Assembly (NCBI GenBank): GCA_951813535.1 | Contig: OX638345.1 | Coordinates: 509,029 to 573,028 of the forward strand | Source of the DNA: an uncultured Dehalococcoidia bacterium | GTDB lineage: Bacteria > Chloroflexota > Dehalococcoidia > Lucifugimonadales > UBA3495 | Direction of reading: 5' to 3' | Length of the DNA stretch: 64,000 nt | Shown here: positions 16,568 to 24,251 of the stretch, piece by piece | Position numbering within the stretch: the stretch's first letter is position 1 | Layout: each line of letters begins with the position of its first letter | Program-made: the position numbers and the translations under genes | Notes under the pieces: generated by a model | Seen by the model: the letters and a program-made list of their open reading frames with translations, nothing else | The model's database searches: none | Told to the model about the DNA's origin: nothing

Positions 16568-16615
16568 TTATCACCGCCGTATGTGATTGCTGCGTCAGTT
16601 ATGTGCGATGGAAAG

Positions 16616-16672
16616 GGGAGTGTTGTGAAATCACTCCCGATGTTTGGTTGCCGATCGCTGCCCAGCAACCAA
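16616..16672 (-). terminator. two stem-loops downstream of the kinase gene
   Basis: Read on the minus strand: TTGGTTGC...GCAACCAA (16644-16672, 8-bp perfect stem), then GGGAGTG...CACTCCC (16616-16638, 7-bp perfect stem) followed by a weak CTTTCC tract. Probably ends or attenuates the transcript of the kinase operon before the glutamine-synthetase-like gene. Confidence 0.5.
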
Positions 16673-16675
16673 TGG

Positions 16676-18997
16676 TCACCCGCCAGGGGGCGCCGCTATG
16701 CTGAAGAAATTGTCACTGAAATCTTCAGGGTCGTCTGTGCTATCCGGATACAAGATGAAGGTAGGAATCATCTCGCGGTCGCGCGCGTTCTCACACGGAA
16801 ACTGCTGCGGGTGAGTTGCATCCTGATCCAAGCAGACATATTCATCGGGGCTATCCACATGCTTGACTACTCTGGCTTCGTAACACCACCCAGGCTCCAG
16901 CGGGATCGCCTCTTTGCTATTGACGATGATCTTGACGAACTTCAGCTGTTTGCCATACAAGCTCGGAACCCATGCGTCCCATGATGCCAGACGGAACTTG
17001 CGTGAACTGGGCAGGTTGCCTAGGTAGCAACCCTGCAGCGAGACTCGTTTCCCTTTTTCCAAGTCCTTAACGACAGAGTGGGTCGGGTTCGGGTAGAGTC
17101 TTTCCGCCGGCGTCAGAGTGGGAGTGGACGGGGGTAATGTGGCTGTCGGAGTCGGTGGTAGGGTAGCGGAGGGCACCGGTGTATGGGTGGGCTCCGAAGT
17201 TGACACAGCGGAACGGACCCGGGTAGGTAAAGCGACGGAAGCGGTTGTCGTGGACACGGGTTTCGTTAGGGCCAATATGAACCTTTCCCCGGGGTTGATG
17301 CCTCCGACGATAGCATTGCCTTCGGGGGGCAGATTGAAATTGATGAAGTTCCCGCCACTGGATTTGACATTGCTGACCACCGGAAAGTGGATGCTGCCTT
17401 CGGCGGTTTGCACCCATACCATTAGGTCGTTTCCTTCGCCATCTGCTCCGAAGTAGTCCTTCAACGCCAGAGCCGCGCTATCGTTAAGTCGGAGGGTGTT
17501 GCCATCCTCCAAATACGTGATGCGCACTATCGCCGTGCCGTCCGGGCCAATATCGGTCTCGCCTTCCACCAAAGAGCCCGACTCGAGCCATTTCGAGCCG
17601 GCGGCGCTGTAGAGGGCCGGTTGGTCTCCTGCATTCCCAGCAGCGAACAGTGCCAACATTTGGACCGTCAGGCCTGTCGTCGCAAAGTCAGTCAGCGTCA
17701 ATGTCTGCTGCATGGGCGGTGGCCGACCAGTTGGGACAACAGTCGTTTCTGGCGCCGGCGGAGTTACAACGATGATGATAGGCGTTGGCGCTGGTGCCGG
17801 GATATCGGTGGGAGCGATAGTTGGCGTCGTAGTGGGCGTAGGTGAGGGAAGCACCACAGGCACGGCAACGGGCGCAGACTGGGCTGTCGCCGAACCATTG
17901 GGCCCTGTGCCACCGGTTATCATCCAGATACCCGCTGCCAACAGCGGTATCAGGACAACCAGGGTAATCAGCCACCGTCGTTGCCACGGATCGGTTCGGC
18001 TTGGGGACGGCGCAGACACCGCGGTCGGATTGGGTGATAACGCTGCCACCCATTCGTCCACCGTAGGCCTACCCAGCCGTTGAGAGTCCTTCCGATCGAA
18101 GCAGCGGAGAAACAGCCGCCGCAGGTCGTCAGACAATTCGTTCCAGGCTTTATCCTGTGGTTCGGTGGTCGTGGCGTTGCTACTTGCGCTGCGCGGAAAC
18201 CTCCAGTTCGCTATCCTGTCTCCCAGCTCGGAGTAGCAGGGATCAGTGCCGTTGTAGGGATGATTTCCATTATTGAACAGGAGGAAGATCAGGACGGCTA
18301 GGCCAAAACAATCGTTGTTCGGAGTGCGGTTGTCCTGCTTCCCCTGTTGTTCCGGAGCTTGGAAATCAGGCATACCCAAGTTGTTAGAGAATGTCTTGCG
18401 GTCGCGAGTGGTGAACCCGAGAGAGTCGCAATCGAGAATAGCGACTTCGTCAGTGCGGTTGATCAAAAAGTTCTTCGGATTAACGTCGCCGATGACATAT
18501 CCGGCATCGTGAAGGGCTTTGAAGGCGAGGGCGAGGCGGAAGGCCATTCGCTGCCGGTTGTCCGTTCTCAGCTCACGGCCCTGCTGTCTCTCGGTGCTCC
18601 CCGCCACGGAAGGGTTGTAGTAGTGAATGGGTTGTGTCCATTGTTTCGAATCCAAGCGGCGCATTGTGTAGCCGACGATAACACCTTCGTGCCTGACAGG
18701 CTGCACGGGCCAGATCACTTGCCAGGTGGCTGACGGATCAGGCTCCACCGGATTAGCCACCATATAACGGATCTTTTCGTCGGCATCCGTCGGCTCCTTA
18801 CCGAAGTGCCAAATCTTCACGACCAGGTCATTTCGGCCTTGCACCGCATACACCCAGCCTTCGCCGCCCTTGCCGATCTCGCTGTTGGGATCAATCTTCC
18901 CGTCTCGCCCAGGCAGTTTAATTGGCACAATCAACTCGTCGGCTTCATCGTAAAATGGGCCATCGATTGGTCTTGGTGTTGGCGCTTGAGAAGCCAT
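16676..18997 (-). CDS. membrane-spanning serine/threonine protein kinase of the TerY-P (YegI-like) type
   Basis: 773 residues. Kinase domain ~40-320: Gly-rich loop GKGGEGWVY (42-50), Lys 61 in VVKIW, catalytic loop GDVNPKNFLI (Asp171, Asn176) in place of HRDLKPEN, DCD (189-191) in place of DFG, and APE at 214-216. The GDxN and D-x-D variants are as I recall them for YegI-type kinases found with PP2C and vWA partners. Then one transmembrane helix (~342-360), a Pro/Thr-rich stalk, a beta-rich domain (~430-590), a second stalk and a C-terminal Cys-containing domain. The outside half may sense a signal. It is the last gene of the PP2C-vWA-vWA-kinase run. No strong ribosome-binding site precedes the ATG. 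Confidence 0.8.
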   Translation of the reverse strand: MASQAPTPRPIDGPFYDEADELIVPIKLPGRDGKIDPNSEIGKGGEGWVYAVQGRNDLVVKIWHFGKEPTDADEKIRYMVANPVEPDPSATWQVIWPVQPVRHEGVIVGYTMRRLDSKQWTQPIHYYNPSVAGSTERQQGRELRTDNRQRMAFRLALAFKALHDAGYVIGDVNPKNFLINRTDEVAILDCDSLGFTTRDRKTFSNNLGMPDFQAPEQQGKQDNRTPNNDCFGLAVLIFLLFNNGNHPYNGTDPCYSELGDRIANWRFPRSASSNATTTEPQDKAWNELSDDLRRLFLRCFDRKDSQRLGRPTVDEWVAALSPNPTAVSAPSPSRTDPWQRRWLITLVVLIPLLAAGIWMITGGTGPNGSATAQSAPVAVPVVLPSPTPTTTPTIAPTDIPAPAPTPIIIVVTPPAPETTVVPTGRPPPMQQTLTLTDFATTGLTVQMLALFAAGNAGDQPALYSAAGSKWLESGSLVEGETDIGPDGTAIVRITYLEDGNTLRLNDSAALALKDYFGADGEGNDLMVWVQTAEGSIHFPVVSNVKSSGGNFINFNLPPEGNAIVGGINPGERFILALTKPVSTTTASVALPTRVRSAVSTSEPTHTPVPSATLPPTPTATLPPSTPTLTPAERLYPNPTHSVVKDLEKGKRVSLQGCYLGNLPSSRKFRLASWDAWVPSLYGKQLKFVKIIVNSKEAIPLEPGWCYEARVVKHVDSPDEYVCLDQDATHPQQFPCENARDREMIPTFILYPDSTDDPEDFSDNFFSIAAPPGG

Positions 18998-19037
18998 CGG
19001 TAGTTGCGCCTGCCATCACGCATGACGGAGTATTGTT

Positions 19038-19748
19038 CTAGATCTCTAAATACTCTGGAGAAGGCAGACGCACACCCTCACCGGGCTGCGAATGTGATAC
19101 TGCGGCCGCTGAACGGGACAACCACACGATGGAACTGGTCAGTTGTTCCATGTTGGTCAGTTCCACTGGCGGGCGTTGGGGTGGGGCAAGTCCGGTTAGC
19201 TGGCTCATGTCGGTTCGACGCGCCGAGTCGCGGACCAGGAATGAGAAAAAGGCCACTTGCTTCGCCTCTTCGGCTTTGGCCAGGCGCACCGCGGCTTGTT
19301 CCAGGTCCGCGTTACTATCGTGCTCCGGGATCCCGTCGGTCAGGAAGTAGGCCAGGCTTCGGTAATAGGCGATGCCGCCGTCGCGGTAGCTCTGCTTGCG
19401 GGCAGCGATAGTGTCCAATGCCAAGTTGATGGCCTTGGAAAAATTTGTGCCGCCGTAGGCGGTTAAAACTGGCGGTTCGAATGCGGTGCCGTTGGTGAAG
19501 TCCTGGGCCAACCAGGCCTCGTTGTTGAACGCAATAACCGCTACGTCGGCCCGCAGGGAAGTCAGCGCATCTTCTTGGATAGCGTCTCGAAACTTGGCAA
19601 GGGCATTGTTGACGGTATTAATCCTGACGCCGCCATTAAACCCCATGGAGTCTGATACGTCCAAAATTAGGACGATAGAACAACGCGCTTCCGGATTGTC
19701 AGCGAATTCGACAGTATCATATACGTGCTCTGCATCTTGAATGTCCAT
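19038..19748 (-). CDS. vWA-domain protein, TerY/YegL-like (copy 1)
   Basis: 236 residues, essentially one von Willebrand A domain. The metal-ion-dependent adhesion site is complete: DVSDS (30-34), Thr101 in YGGTNF, and Asp138 in FLTDG. Start ATG has GGAGG seven bases upstream. It lies 40 bases upstream of the kinase and is a tandem paralogue of the next vWA gene (shared FADNPE, LAKFRD.IQED, RADVAVIAFN, DFTNGTAFEPPVLTA, YFLTDG and the C-terminal PGEG.RLPSPEY). In TerY-P systems the vWA protein is thought to be a metal-dependent adaptor or target of the kinase/phosphatase pair. Confidence 0.85.
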   Translation of the reverse strand: MDIQDAEHVYDTVEFADNPEARCSIVLILDVSDSMGFNGGVRINTVNNALAKFRDAIQEDALTSLRADVAVIAFNNEAWLAQDFTNGTAFEPPVLTAYGGTNFSKAINLALDTIAARKQSYRDGGIAYYRSLAYFLTDGIPEHDSNADLEQAAVRLAKAEEAKQVAFFSFLVRDSARRTDMSQLTGLAPPQRPPVELTNMEQLTSSIVWLSRSAAAVSHSQPGEGVRLPSPEYLEI

Positions 19749-19842
19749 TTTGGGTCCTCCGTTGAGATTGGGGTTGTTTCAGACCGTTGAGGCAAAGCAG
19801 ATTTCTTGGCCGCGACGCCCGGGTCCCCCGATGACCGTTCTT

Positions 19843-20718
19843 CTAAAAATTCTGGTATTCAGGCGACGGCAGACGAATGCCCTCGCCGGGCTGGGAGCGG
19901 GAAACGGCGGCTATCGACCGGGATAACCACTCAATGGAGCCAGCTAACTGTTCGAGGTTGGTCAGGATTACCGGTGGGCGCTGCGATGTGACCAGTTGGT
20001 CGAGATAATCTTTAGGAGTTCGGCCCAGCTCCACCAATTTGTCGTAACTGGTGCCAGTAAAGTTGGCTATCCCTTGCAAGTCGATAGTGGAACTGTCTCC
20101 GTGATCATTCAATTCGATGAAACTGTTTACGTCATCTATGCGCATCCCGGTGAGTTTAGAAACATCGGTCGCATCGAATAGCAATTCGAAGTTTTGGATT
20201 ATGAATGAGAAAAAAGCCACGCTTCGGTTTTTTTCCACCTCGGCTAAGCGCATTGCGGCATTGGCCAAATCCGCACGAGCGTCGATAGGGTTACCGTCGG
20301 TGAGAAAATAAGCTAGACTGCGGTAGTGCGCGACGCCGCCCTCACTATAACTCTGCTTTCGGGCCTCGATGAGGTCCAACGCCAGGTTAATCGCCTTGGA
20401 GTAATTGGTGCGACCGTCTGCGGTGAGAACGGGCGGCTCAAATGCGGTGCCGTTGGTGAAATCCTGGACCAACCGAGCCTCATCGTTAAAGGCAATAACC
20501 GCCACGTCAGCTCTCAGGGATGTCGTCGTGTCCTCCTGGATATTGTCTCGAAACTTGGCCAGTGCTTGGTTCACGGTTTTAATAGGAGGACCATCCATGG
20601 AAGCCGAGATGTCCAGGATGAGGACGACGGGGCATCGCGTCTCAGGATTGTCGGCGAACTCGGCGGTGTCGTATACGGCGGGCGAATCGCGCGTATTACC
20701 CGAGTCTTGGATGCTCAT
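19843..20718 (-). CDS. vWA-domain protein, TerY/YegL-like (copy 2, with insertion)
   Basis: 291 residues, paralogue of the vWA gene that follows. MIDAS residues: DISAS (36-40), Thr104 in DGRTNYS, Asp141 in FLTDG. It differs by about 55 extra residues after the fifth strand (IQNFELLFDATDVSKLTG to LGRTPKDYLDQL), which could give it a different partner. AAGGAGG precedes the ATG. Located between the PP2C gene (73-base gap) and copy 1 (94-base gap). The high similarity of N- and C-terminal parts supports local duplication. Confidence 0.85.
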   Translation of the reverse strand: MSIQDSGNTRDSPAVYDTAEFADNPETRCPVVLILDISASMDGPPIKTVNQALAKFRDNIQEDTTTSLRADVAVIAFNDEARLVQDFTNGTAFEPPVLTADGRTNYSKAINLALDLIEARKQSYSEGGVAHYRSLAYFLTDGNPIDARADLANAAMRLAEVEKNRSVAFFSFIIQNFELLFDATDVSKLTGMRIDDVNSFIELNDHGDSSTIDLQGIANFTGTSYDKLVELGRTPKDYLDQLVTSQRPPVILTNLEQLAGSIEWLSRSIAAVSRSQPGEGIRLPSPEYQNF

Positions 20719-20791
20719 ACCTGAACCTCCTTAAAGAACTTTGGCGCGGGTTGCAAGGCAGATGCTATTACAACGTCACTGCGCTATCAAG

Positions 20792-21652
20792 TCAGCTACC
20801 AAGAAAGGCAACGTGCGGATTTCGGGGATTTCTGACCGCGATGGCAATCGTGACATCGTCGGCGGTTCGTTGTTGCACCCGCTCGCCAGTGATGAAGGCG
20901 TGCAGCCTGGTTGAGACGGCTTTCGCGTCCTCCGTTTGCGCCAGGTCGTTCAGCATCGGGTTCCAGAATCCCATGAATGCCTCCCGTTCCGGCATCTTCA
21001 ACGCCAGGTTCTGCAGCCCGTCGGTGATCAGCGCCAGGGCATCGTAGCCCGACCCGTCGGCATGGCCCACCGATGCAATGCGGTGCGGACGGGTGCGGGA
21101 CGTGATGAACGTAGTTTCGTTGGCGTACTCGCCGGTATGGGCGGCGCACAAAGTCCTGGCACGTCCGTTGTCGATGTTGAAGGCAATCACCGCGCCGTCA
21201 CCCACCTGCGCCGCCGTTACCAGCCGGTCGCTGGCGATGGCGACGATCAACGTGGAGGCCAGTTCCCTGGGTTCGATACTTTGCCTCCGGGCGTGACGTA
21301 CCACCTGGTTCTTGGCCTGTTTGACGGCGTTTCGTACCAACGAGGCTGCCAGGTGTTCCAGCAGGGCCGCGGCCGGTCTTTTCTCGATACCGTCGACGAT
21401 CGTGTCGACCGCGGTCGCGACTGCGATGCCGGAACCCTCGTGGGAGCGCGAGGCCGAGCCTGCTCCGTCAGCAACGGCCATCACCACGACCGGGCCGTTG
21501 CCGATTTCAACCGACCGGTGGGCAACCGCGTCCTGGTTGCCCACGTTGTCCCTGAGATGAGATGACCCGACAGCCGTGGCCGCTGCTATGCGCCAACCAT
21601 GTCTACCTGGTCCTCTGATACCCATTCGTATCATCCCGTTCAGGATTGTCAC
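20792..21652 (-). CDS. PP2C-family serine/threonine phosphatase (TerY-P set)
   Basis: 286 residues from a GTG at 21652; later in-frame ATGs (residues 7 and 10) are equally possible. PP2C motifs with metal-binding acids: NQDAVAH (Asp41), AVADGAGSA (Asp62), LASTLIVAI, GDGAV (Asp152), LITDGL (Asp211) and TADDVTIAI near 264. These are the two-metal centre residues of PPM phosphatases, so it should be active, presumably removing phosphate added by the kinase three genes downstream. It is the first gene of the set. GC content of the whole set looks lower than its neighbours, which would fit horizontal transfer. Confidence 0.85.
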   Translation of the reverse strand: MTILNGMIRMGIRGPGRHGWRIAAATAVGSSHLRDNVGNQDAVAHRSVEIGNGPVVVMAVADGAGSASRSHEGSGIAVATAVDTIVDGIEKRPAAALLEHLAASLVRNAVKQAKNQVVRHARRQSIEPRELASTLIVAIASDRLVTAAQVGDGAVIAFNIDNGRARTLCAAHTGEYANETTFITSRTRPHRIASVGHADGSGYDALALITDGLQNLALKMPEREAFMGFWNPMLNDLAQTEDAKAVSTRLHAFITGERVQQRTADDVTIAIAVRNPRNPHVAFLGS

Positions 21653-21694
21653 GTAGGCTTCCGCATCGGTGATCCGTGTTCCACTCCGTAGACC

Positions 21695-22702
21695 CTAAAG
21701 CACGTGATACAGCAGGAGGTGGTCCCGCAAGACATCGGCGGCGAAGTCGTTGTTCACGTCCCGCAACACCGAGTGGATGTGGTTGGCTCCGTCTTGCCGG
21801 TTGTCGTACTCCACGACGAAATCGCCGCCGTGCAGCCGGTAGTAGTGGGGCTGGGTTCGGTCGACGGGACCGCCCCAGGCCAGGTGGATCTTCTCCAGGC
21901 CACCTTCGCGCAGGGTGTTCAGCTTCTCCTCCGCCAGATCGGAGCGGATCCGCGTCACGTACTCGCTGGCCAGGGACATCAGCATCTCCCGTTGCGTGCC
22001 CGACATGGCCGTAGCGGGCAGGCCCTCTTCCTTGGGCAGCGACGCCTTGGAGGAGTTGAAGGTGATGATGTCGGCCGGCGCCTCGTCGTAGATGATGGCG
22101 CGGCTCTTCTGGCCGGCGTCCAGGCTCTCCATCAACTCCAGGGCGATGTCCTGGCTGTCGCCCAGGATGCGCAGGCCCTGTTTGGGCCCCTTGCGCACCT
22201 CCGCCGGATTCGCGCCGAAGAAGAACGGCGTAACGGACAGGACCCGGTCGCCCCACACGCTGTAGTGCAGCGAGACGTGGTGACCTTCCACACGCCAGCC
22301 CCACGGCTCGGCATCGCTGGCGGGATCGCCGAAGATGGTCCAGGCGTACCACAGTGTGTCCCGGAGGAACGTCACGTGGCCCGCTTCCTGCTCCAGCGGA
22401 CCCAGCACGTTCTCGTGCTCGATGATCAACTGCGCCTGCCGGTTGGAGTCCTCGGTCAGGCCGGTGGCCATCAGCGCGTAGGCCAACCCGCGCTGTTCCT
22501 CGTTCATGTCCCGCAGCATCAGTCCGTGCCGGTTCAGCGGCGGGTAGTACCAGAAGATCCGCTCGCCGTCATGGTAGCTGTACGTGATCGCCGATTTCTG
22601 CGTGGCGTCCAGGCTGTTCAGCAGGGACAATGCCGCGCCACGCATCTCGGAAGCCGCCTGCGGGTGCGTGTGGGGGTGGTCATGGGTGTGTGTGGTGGTC
22701 AT
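21695..22702 (-). CDS. DUF3500 domain-containing protein
   Basis: 335 residues with a His-rich N-terminus (HTHDHPHTHP). The body fits the DUF3500 pattern as I recall it: LNSLDATQKSAITYSYHDGERIFWYYPP, a central WGWRVEGHHVSLHYS, FFGANPAEVRKGP.QGLR, and a C-terminal HYYRLHGGDFVVEYDN.Q plus HIHSV. The family has no established reaction. Conserved His/Asp/Glu residues suggest metal binding or hydrolysis, but that is inference. GGAGG precedes the ATG. It lies between the TerY-P set and the molybdenum hydroxylase small subunit. Confidence 0.8.
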   Translation of the reverse strand: MTTTHTHDHPHTHPQAASEMRGAALSLLNSLDATQKSAITYSYHDGERIFWYYPPLNRHGLMLRDMNEEQRGLAYALMATGLTEDSNRQAQLIIEHENVLGPLEQEAGHVTFLRDTLWYAWTIFGDPASDAEPWGWRVEGHHVSLHYSVWGDRVLSVTPFFFGANPAEVRKGPKQGLRILGDSQDIALELMESLDAGQKSRAIIYDEAPADIITFNSSKASLPKEEGLPATAMSGTQREMLMSLASEYVTRIRSDLAEEKLNTLREGGLEKIHLAWGGPVDRTQPHYYRLHGGDFVVEYDNRQDGANHIHSVLRDVNNDFAADVLRDHLLLYHVL

Positions 22703-22789
22703 ATTGGTGTGTCCTCCGTGGAACGTAGCGGCCGGCTATGTCCCGACCGAATGGCCAGAGTGTATGCGCCCCTTTTTTGGGGTGTCAAA

Positions 22790-23269
22790 CTACGAGGCGC
22801 GGCCGGCCGCCGCTCGCACCGACGCCAGGATGCGGCCGTAGGCGTTGCACCGGCAAAGGTTGCCGGACAGGGCCTCCCGTATCTGCGCATCCGTGGGCGC
22901 AGGGTTGTCGTCCAGCAACGCGCGCGTCGCCATGACGAACCCGGGCGTGCAGAATCCGCACTGGCCGCCGTCCTCGTCCAGAAAGGCCTGCTGCAACGGC
23001 GACAACTCGCCGGCGGGAGCCAGCCCTTCAACCGTCAGCACCTCTCGGCCCTCGACCCGCATCGCCAGCGCCTGGCAGGCGTTGACCGGCGTCCCGTCCA
23101 GCAGCACGGTGCAGGATCCGCACTCGCCCCGGTCGCATCCCCGCTTGGCTCCGGTCAGCCAGAGAACATCGCGCAGCACGTCCAGCAGCGACCAGTGGTG
23201 TCGCACGGCAAGAGTGTGCGCGGCGCCGTTGACGGTAACGGCAATTTCGGACGTGTGTACGGAGTCCAT
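22790..23269 (-). CDS. (2Fe-2S) small subunit of a xanthine-dehydrogenase/CO-dehydrogenase-family enzyme
   Basis: 159 residues carrying two iron-sulfur clusters: plant-ferredoxin type Cys 45, 50, 53 and 65 (GCDRGECGSC...NAC) and the alpha-helical type Cys 104, 107, 139 and 141 (QCGFC...CRC). It passes electrons from the molybdenum centre to FAD. Full length for CoxS/XdhC-type subunits. It is transcribed away from the large (24252) and FAD (27014) subunit genes, which is unusual, since the three are normally one operon. Probably part of the same complex. Confidence 0.9.
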   Translation of the reverse strand: MDSVHTSEIAVTVNGAAHTLAVRHHWSLLDVLRDVLWLTGAKRGCDRGECGSCTVLLDGTPVNACQALAMRVEGREVLTVEGLAPAGELSPLQQAFLDEDGGQCGFCTPGFVMATRALLDDNPAPTDAQIREALSGNLCRCNAYGRILASVRAAAGRAS

Positions 23270-23329
23270 GGCGCCAGCATCCTATCGCAGCGGCAGGTTA
23301 GGCGGCAAGCCCGCGCTGACAAAAGTGCG

Positions 23330-23359
23330 TTGACGCTGTGAGAGCGTACTGGCTATATT
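23330..23359 (+). promoter_or_regulatory. sigma70-type promoter for the small-protein/dCTP-deaminase genes
   Basis: TTGACG (23330-23335), 18-base spacer, TATATT (23354-23359), about 28 bases before the first start codon. Same boxes and spacing as the promoter at 5191-5220. Confidence 0.65.
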
Positions 23360-23387
23360 GCCGCCAACAATGCTGCGGAGGCTGATG

Positions 23388-23702
23388 ATGGTAGGCATAA
23401 ATTTTGATTGGGGGCACAACCGTGAGAAACCCGAAGGCGTCAAAATCCAGCTGACTTACGTCGGCCCTGGAATGATGCCCGACGAGCGGTACGTCAAGTT
23501 CGAGATCGGCGACAAAGCCTACGGGGGCTGGATGCCGGACTATTCTGTTAATGAGGAGTACAAATGGCTCAAAGCCTTCGTCATCGCCGATTTTGACGAC
23601 GGCGGATGGCTTGTCCAACTTCCGGAAGAAACCAACGCCTCCACCCATAACATTGTCGTACCCGAAGAACACCGGGACGTAATAAGCAAGGGTTGGTGGT
23701 GA
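23388..23702 (+). CDS. hypothetical protein upstream of dcd-like gene
   Basis: 104 residues from ATG 23388 (GGAGG six bases before; an upstream TTG at 23358 sits inside the -10 box and cannot be used). Soluble, mixed alpha/beta, Trp/Tyr-rich (MVGINFDWGHNREKP, YGGWMPDYSVNEEYKWLKAF). No signal or metal motif and no family recognised. Its TGA overlaps the ATG of the dCTP-deaminase-like gene by one base, so the two are translationally coupled and probably act together or are co-regulated. Confidence 0.6.
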   Translation: MVGINFDWGHNREKPEGVKIQLTYVGPGMMPDERYVKFEIGDKAYGGWMPDYSVNEEYKWLKAFVIADFDDGGWLVQLPEETNASTHNIVVPEEHRDVISKGWW

Positions 23703-24247
23703 TGATTTACAGCGCTCAGGACATCAGGCTAGCTCTGGAATCGGGGGCTATCAGCATTGAGCCGAGACCGGCTCCCGCCTCGTTTGCGACCTCTTCGGTA
23801 GATCTACGCTTGGACGGCACATTCACCGTCTTCGGAGCTCCGTTACCAGGCACCGAAATCTCTGTTATGGTTGGTCAGGCTGACCCGGAAGAAACTGCTC
23901 GGCGATACGGGAATGTGGTCAATGTTCCCATAGACTCTTACATCGAGCTGCGTCCAAATACCTTTGCCCTGGCCTACACTATGGAAAGGGTAGCATTGCC
24001 TCTCAATCTGGCGGCCAGGGTAGAGGGCAAAAGTTCCGTCGCCCGTTGGGGCTTATCCATTCACCAAACCGCCCCAACTATCCACGCCGGGTTTGAAGGT
24101 CATATCAGATTGGAAATCGCTAACATTGGCCCTTTCGTATGCCGGCTCACCCCTGGCACACAGATTTGCCAACTCATCATAGAGGAACTGCGAACCGTTC
24201 CTGTCGAACCCCTGCGCTCCCGTTTCCAGAACCAAAGTCCTGATTGA
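23702..24247 (+). CDS. dcd: dCTP deaminase / dUTPase-fold protein
   Basis: 181 residues. Removes the amino group from dCTP (possibly also hydrolysing dUTP), feeding dTTP synthesis. The trimeric dUTPase-like core is visible: VDLRL near 33, PNTFALAYTMERV, then GKSSVARWGLSIHQTAPTIH and GFEGHIRLEIANIG. Ser111/112, Arg115 and Glu138 correspond to catalytic Ser111, Arg115 and Glu138 of the E. coli enzyme. Canonical GRSS is GKSS here. Start ATG overlaps the upstream stop (TGATG). The molybdenum hydroxylase large subunit starts four bases after the stop, so it may share the transcript. Confidence 0.8.
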   Translation: MIYSAQDIRLALESGAISIEPRPAPASFATSSVDLRLDGTFTVFGAPLPGTEISVMVGQADPEETARRYGNVVNVPIDSYIELRPNTFALAYTMERVALPLNLAARVEGKSSVARWGLSIHQTAPTIHAGFEGHIRLEIANIGPFVCRLTPGTQICQLIIEELRTVPVEPLRSRFQNQSPD

Positions 24248-24251
24248 TCCC

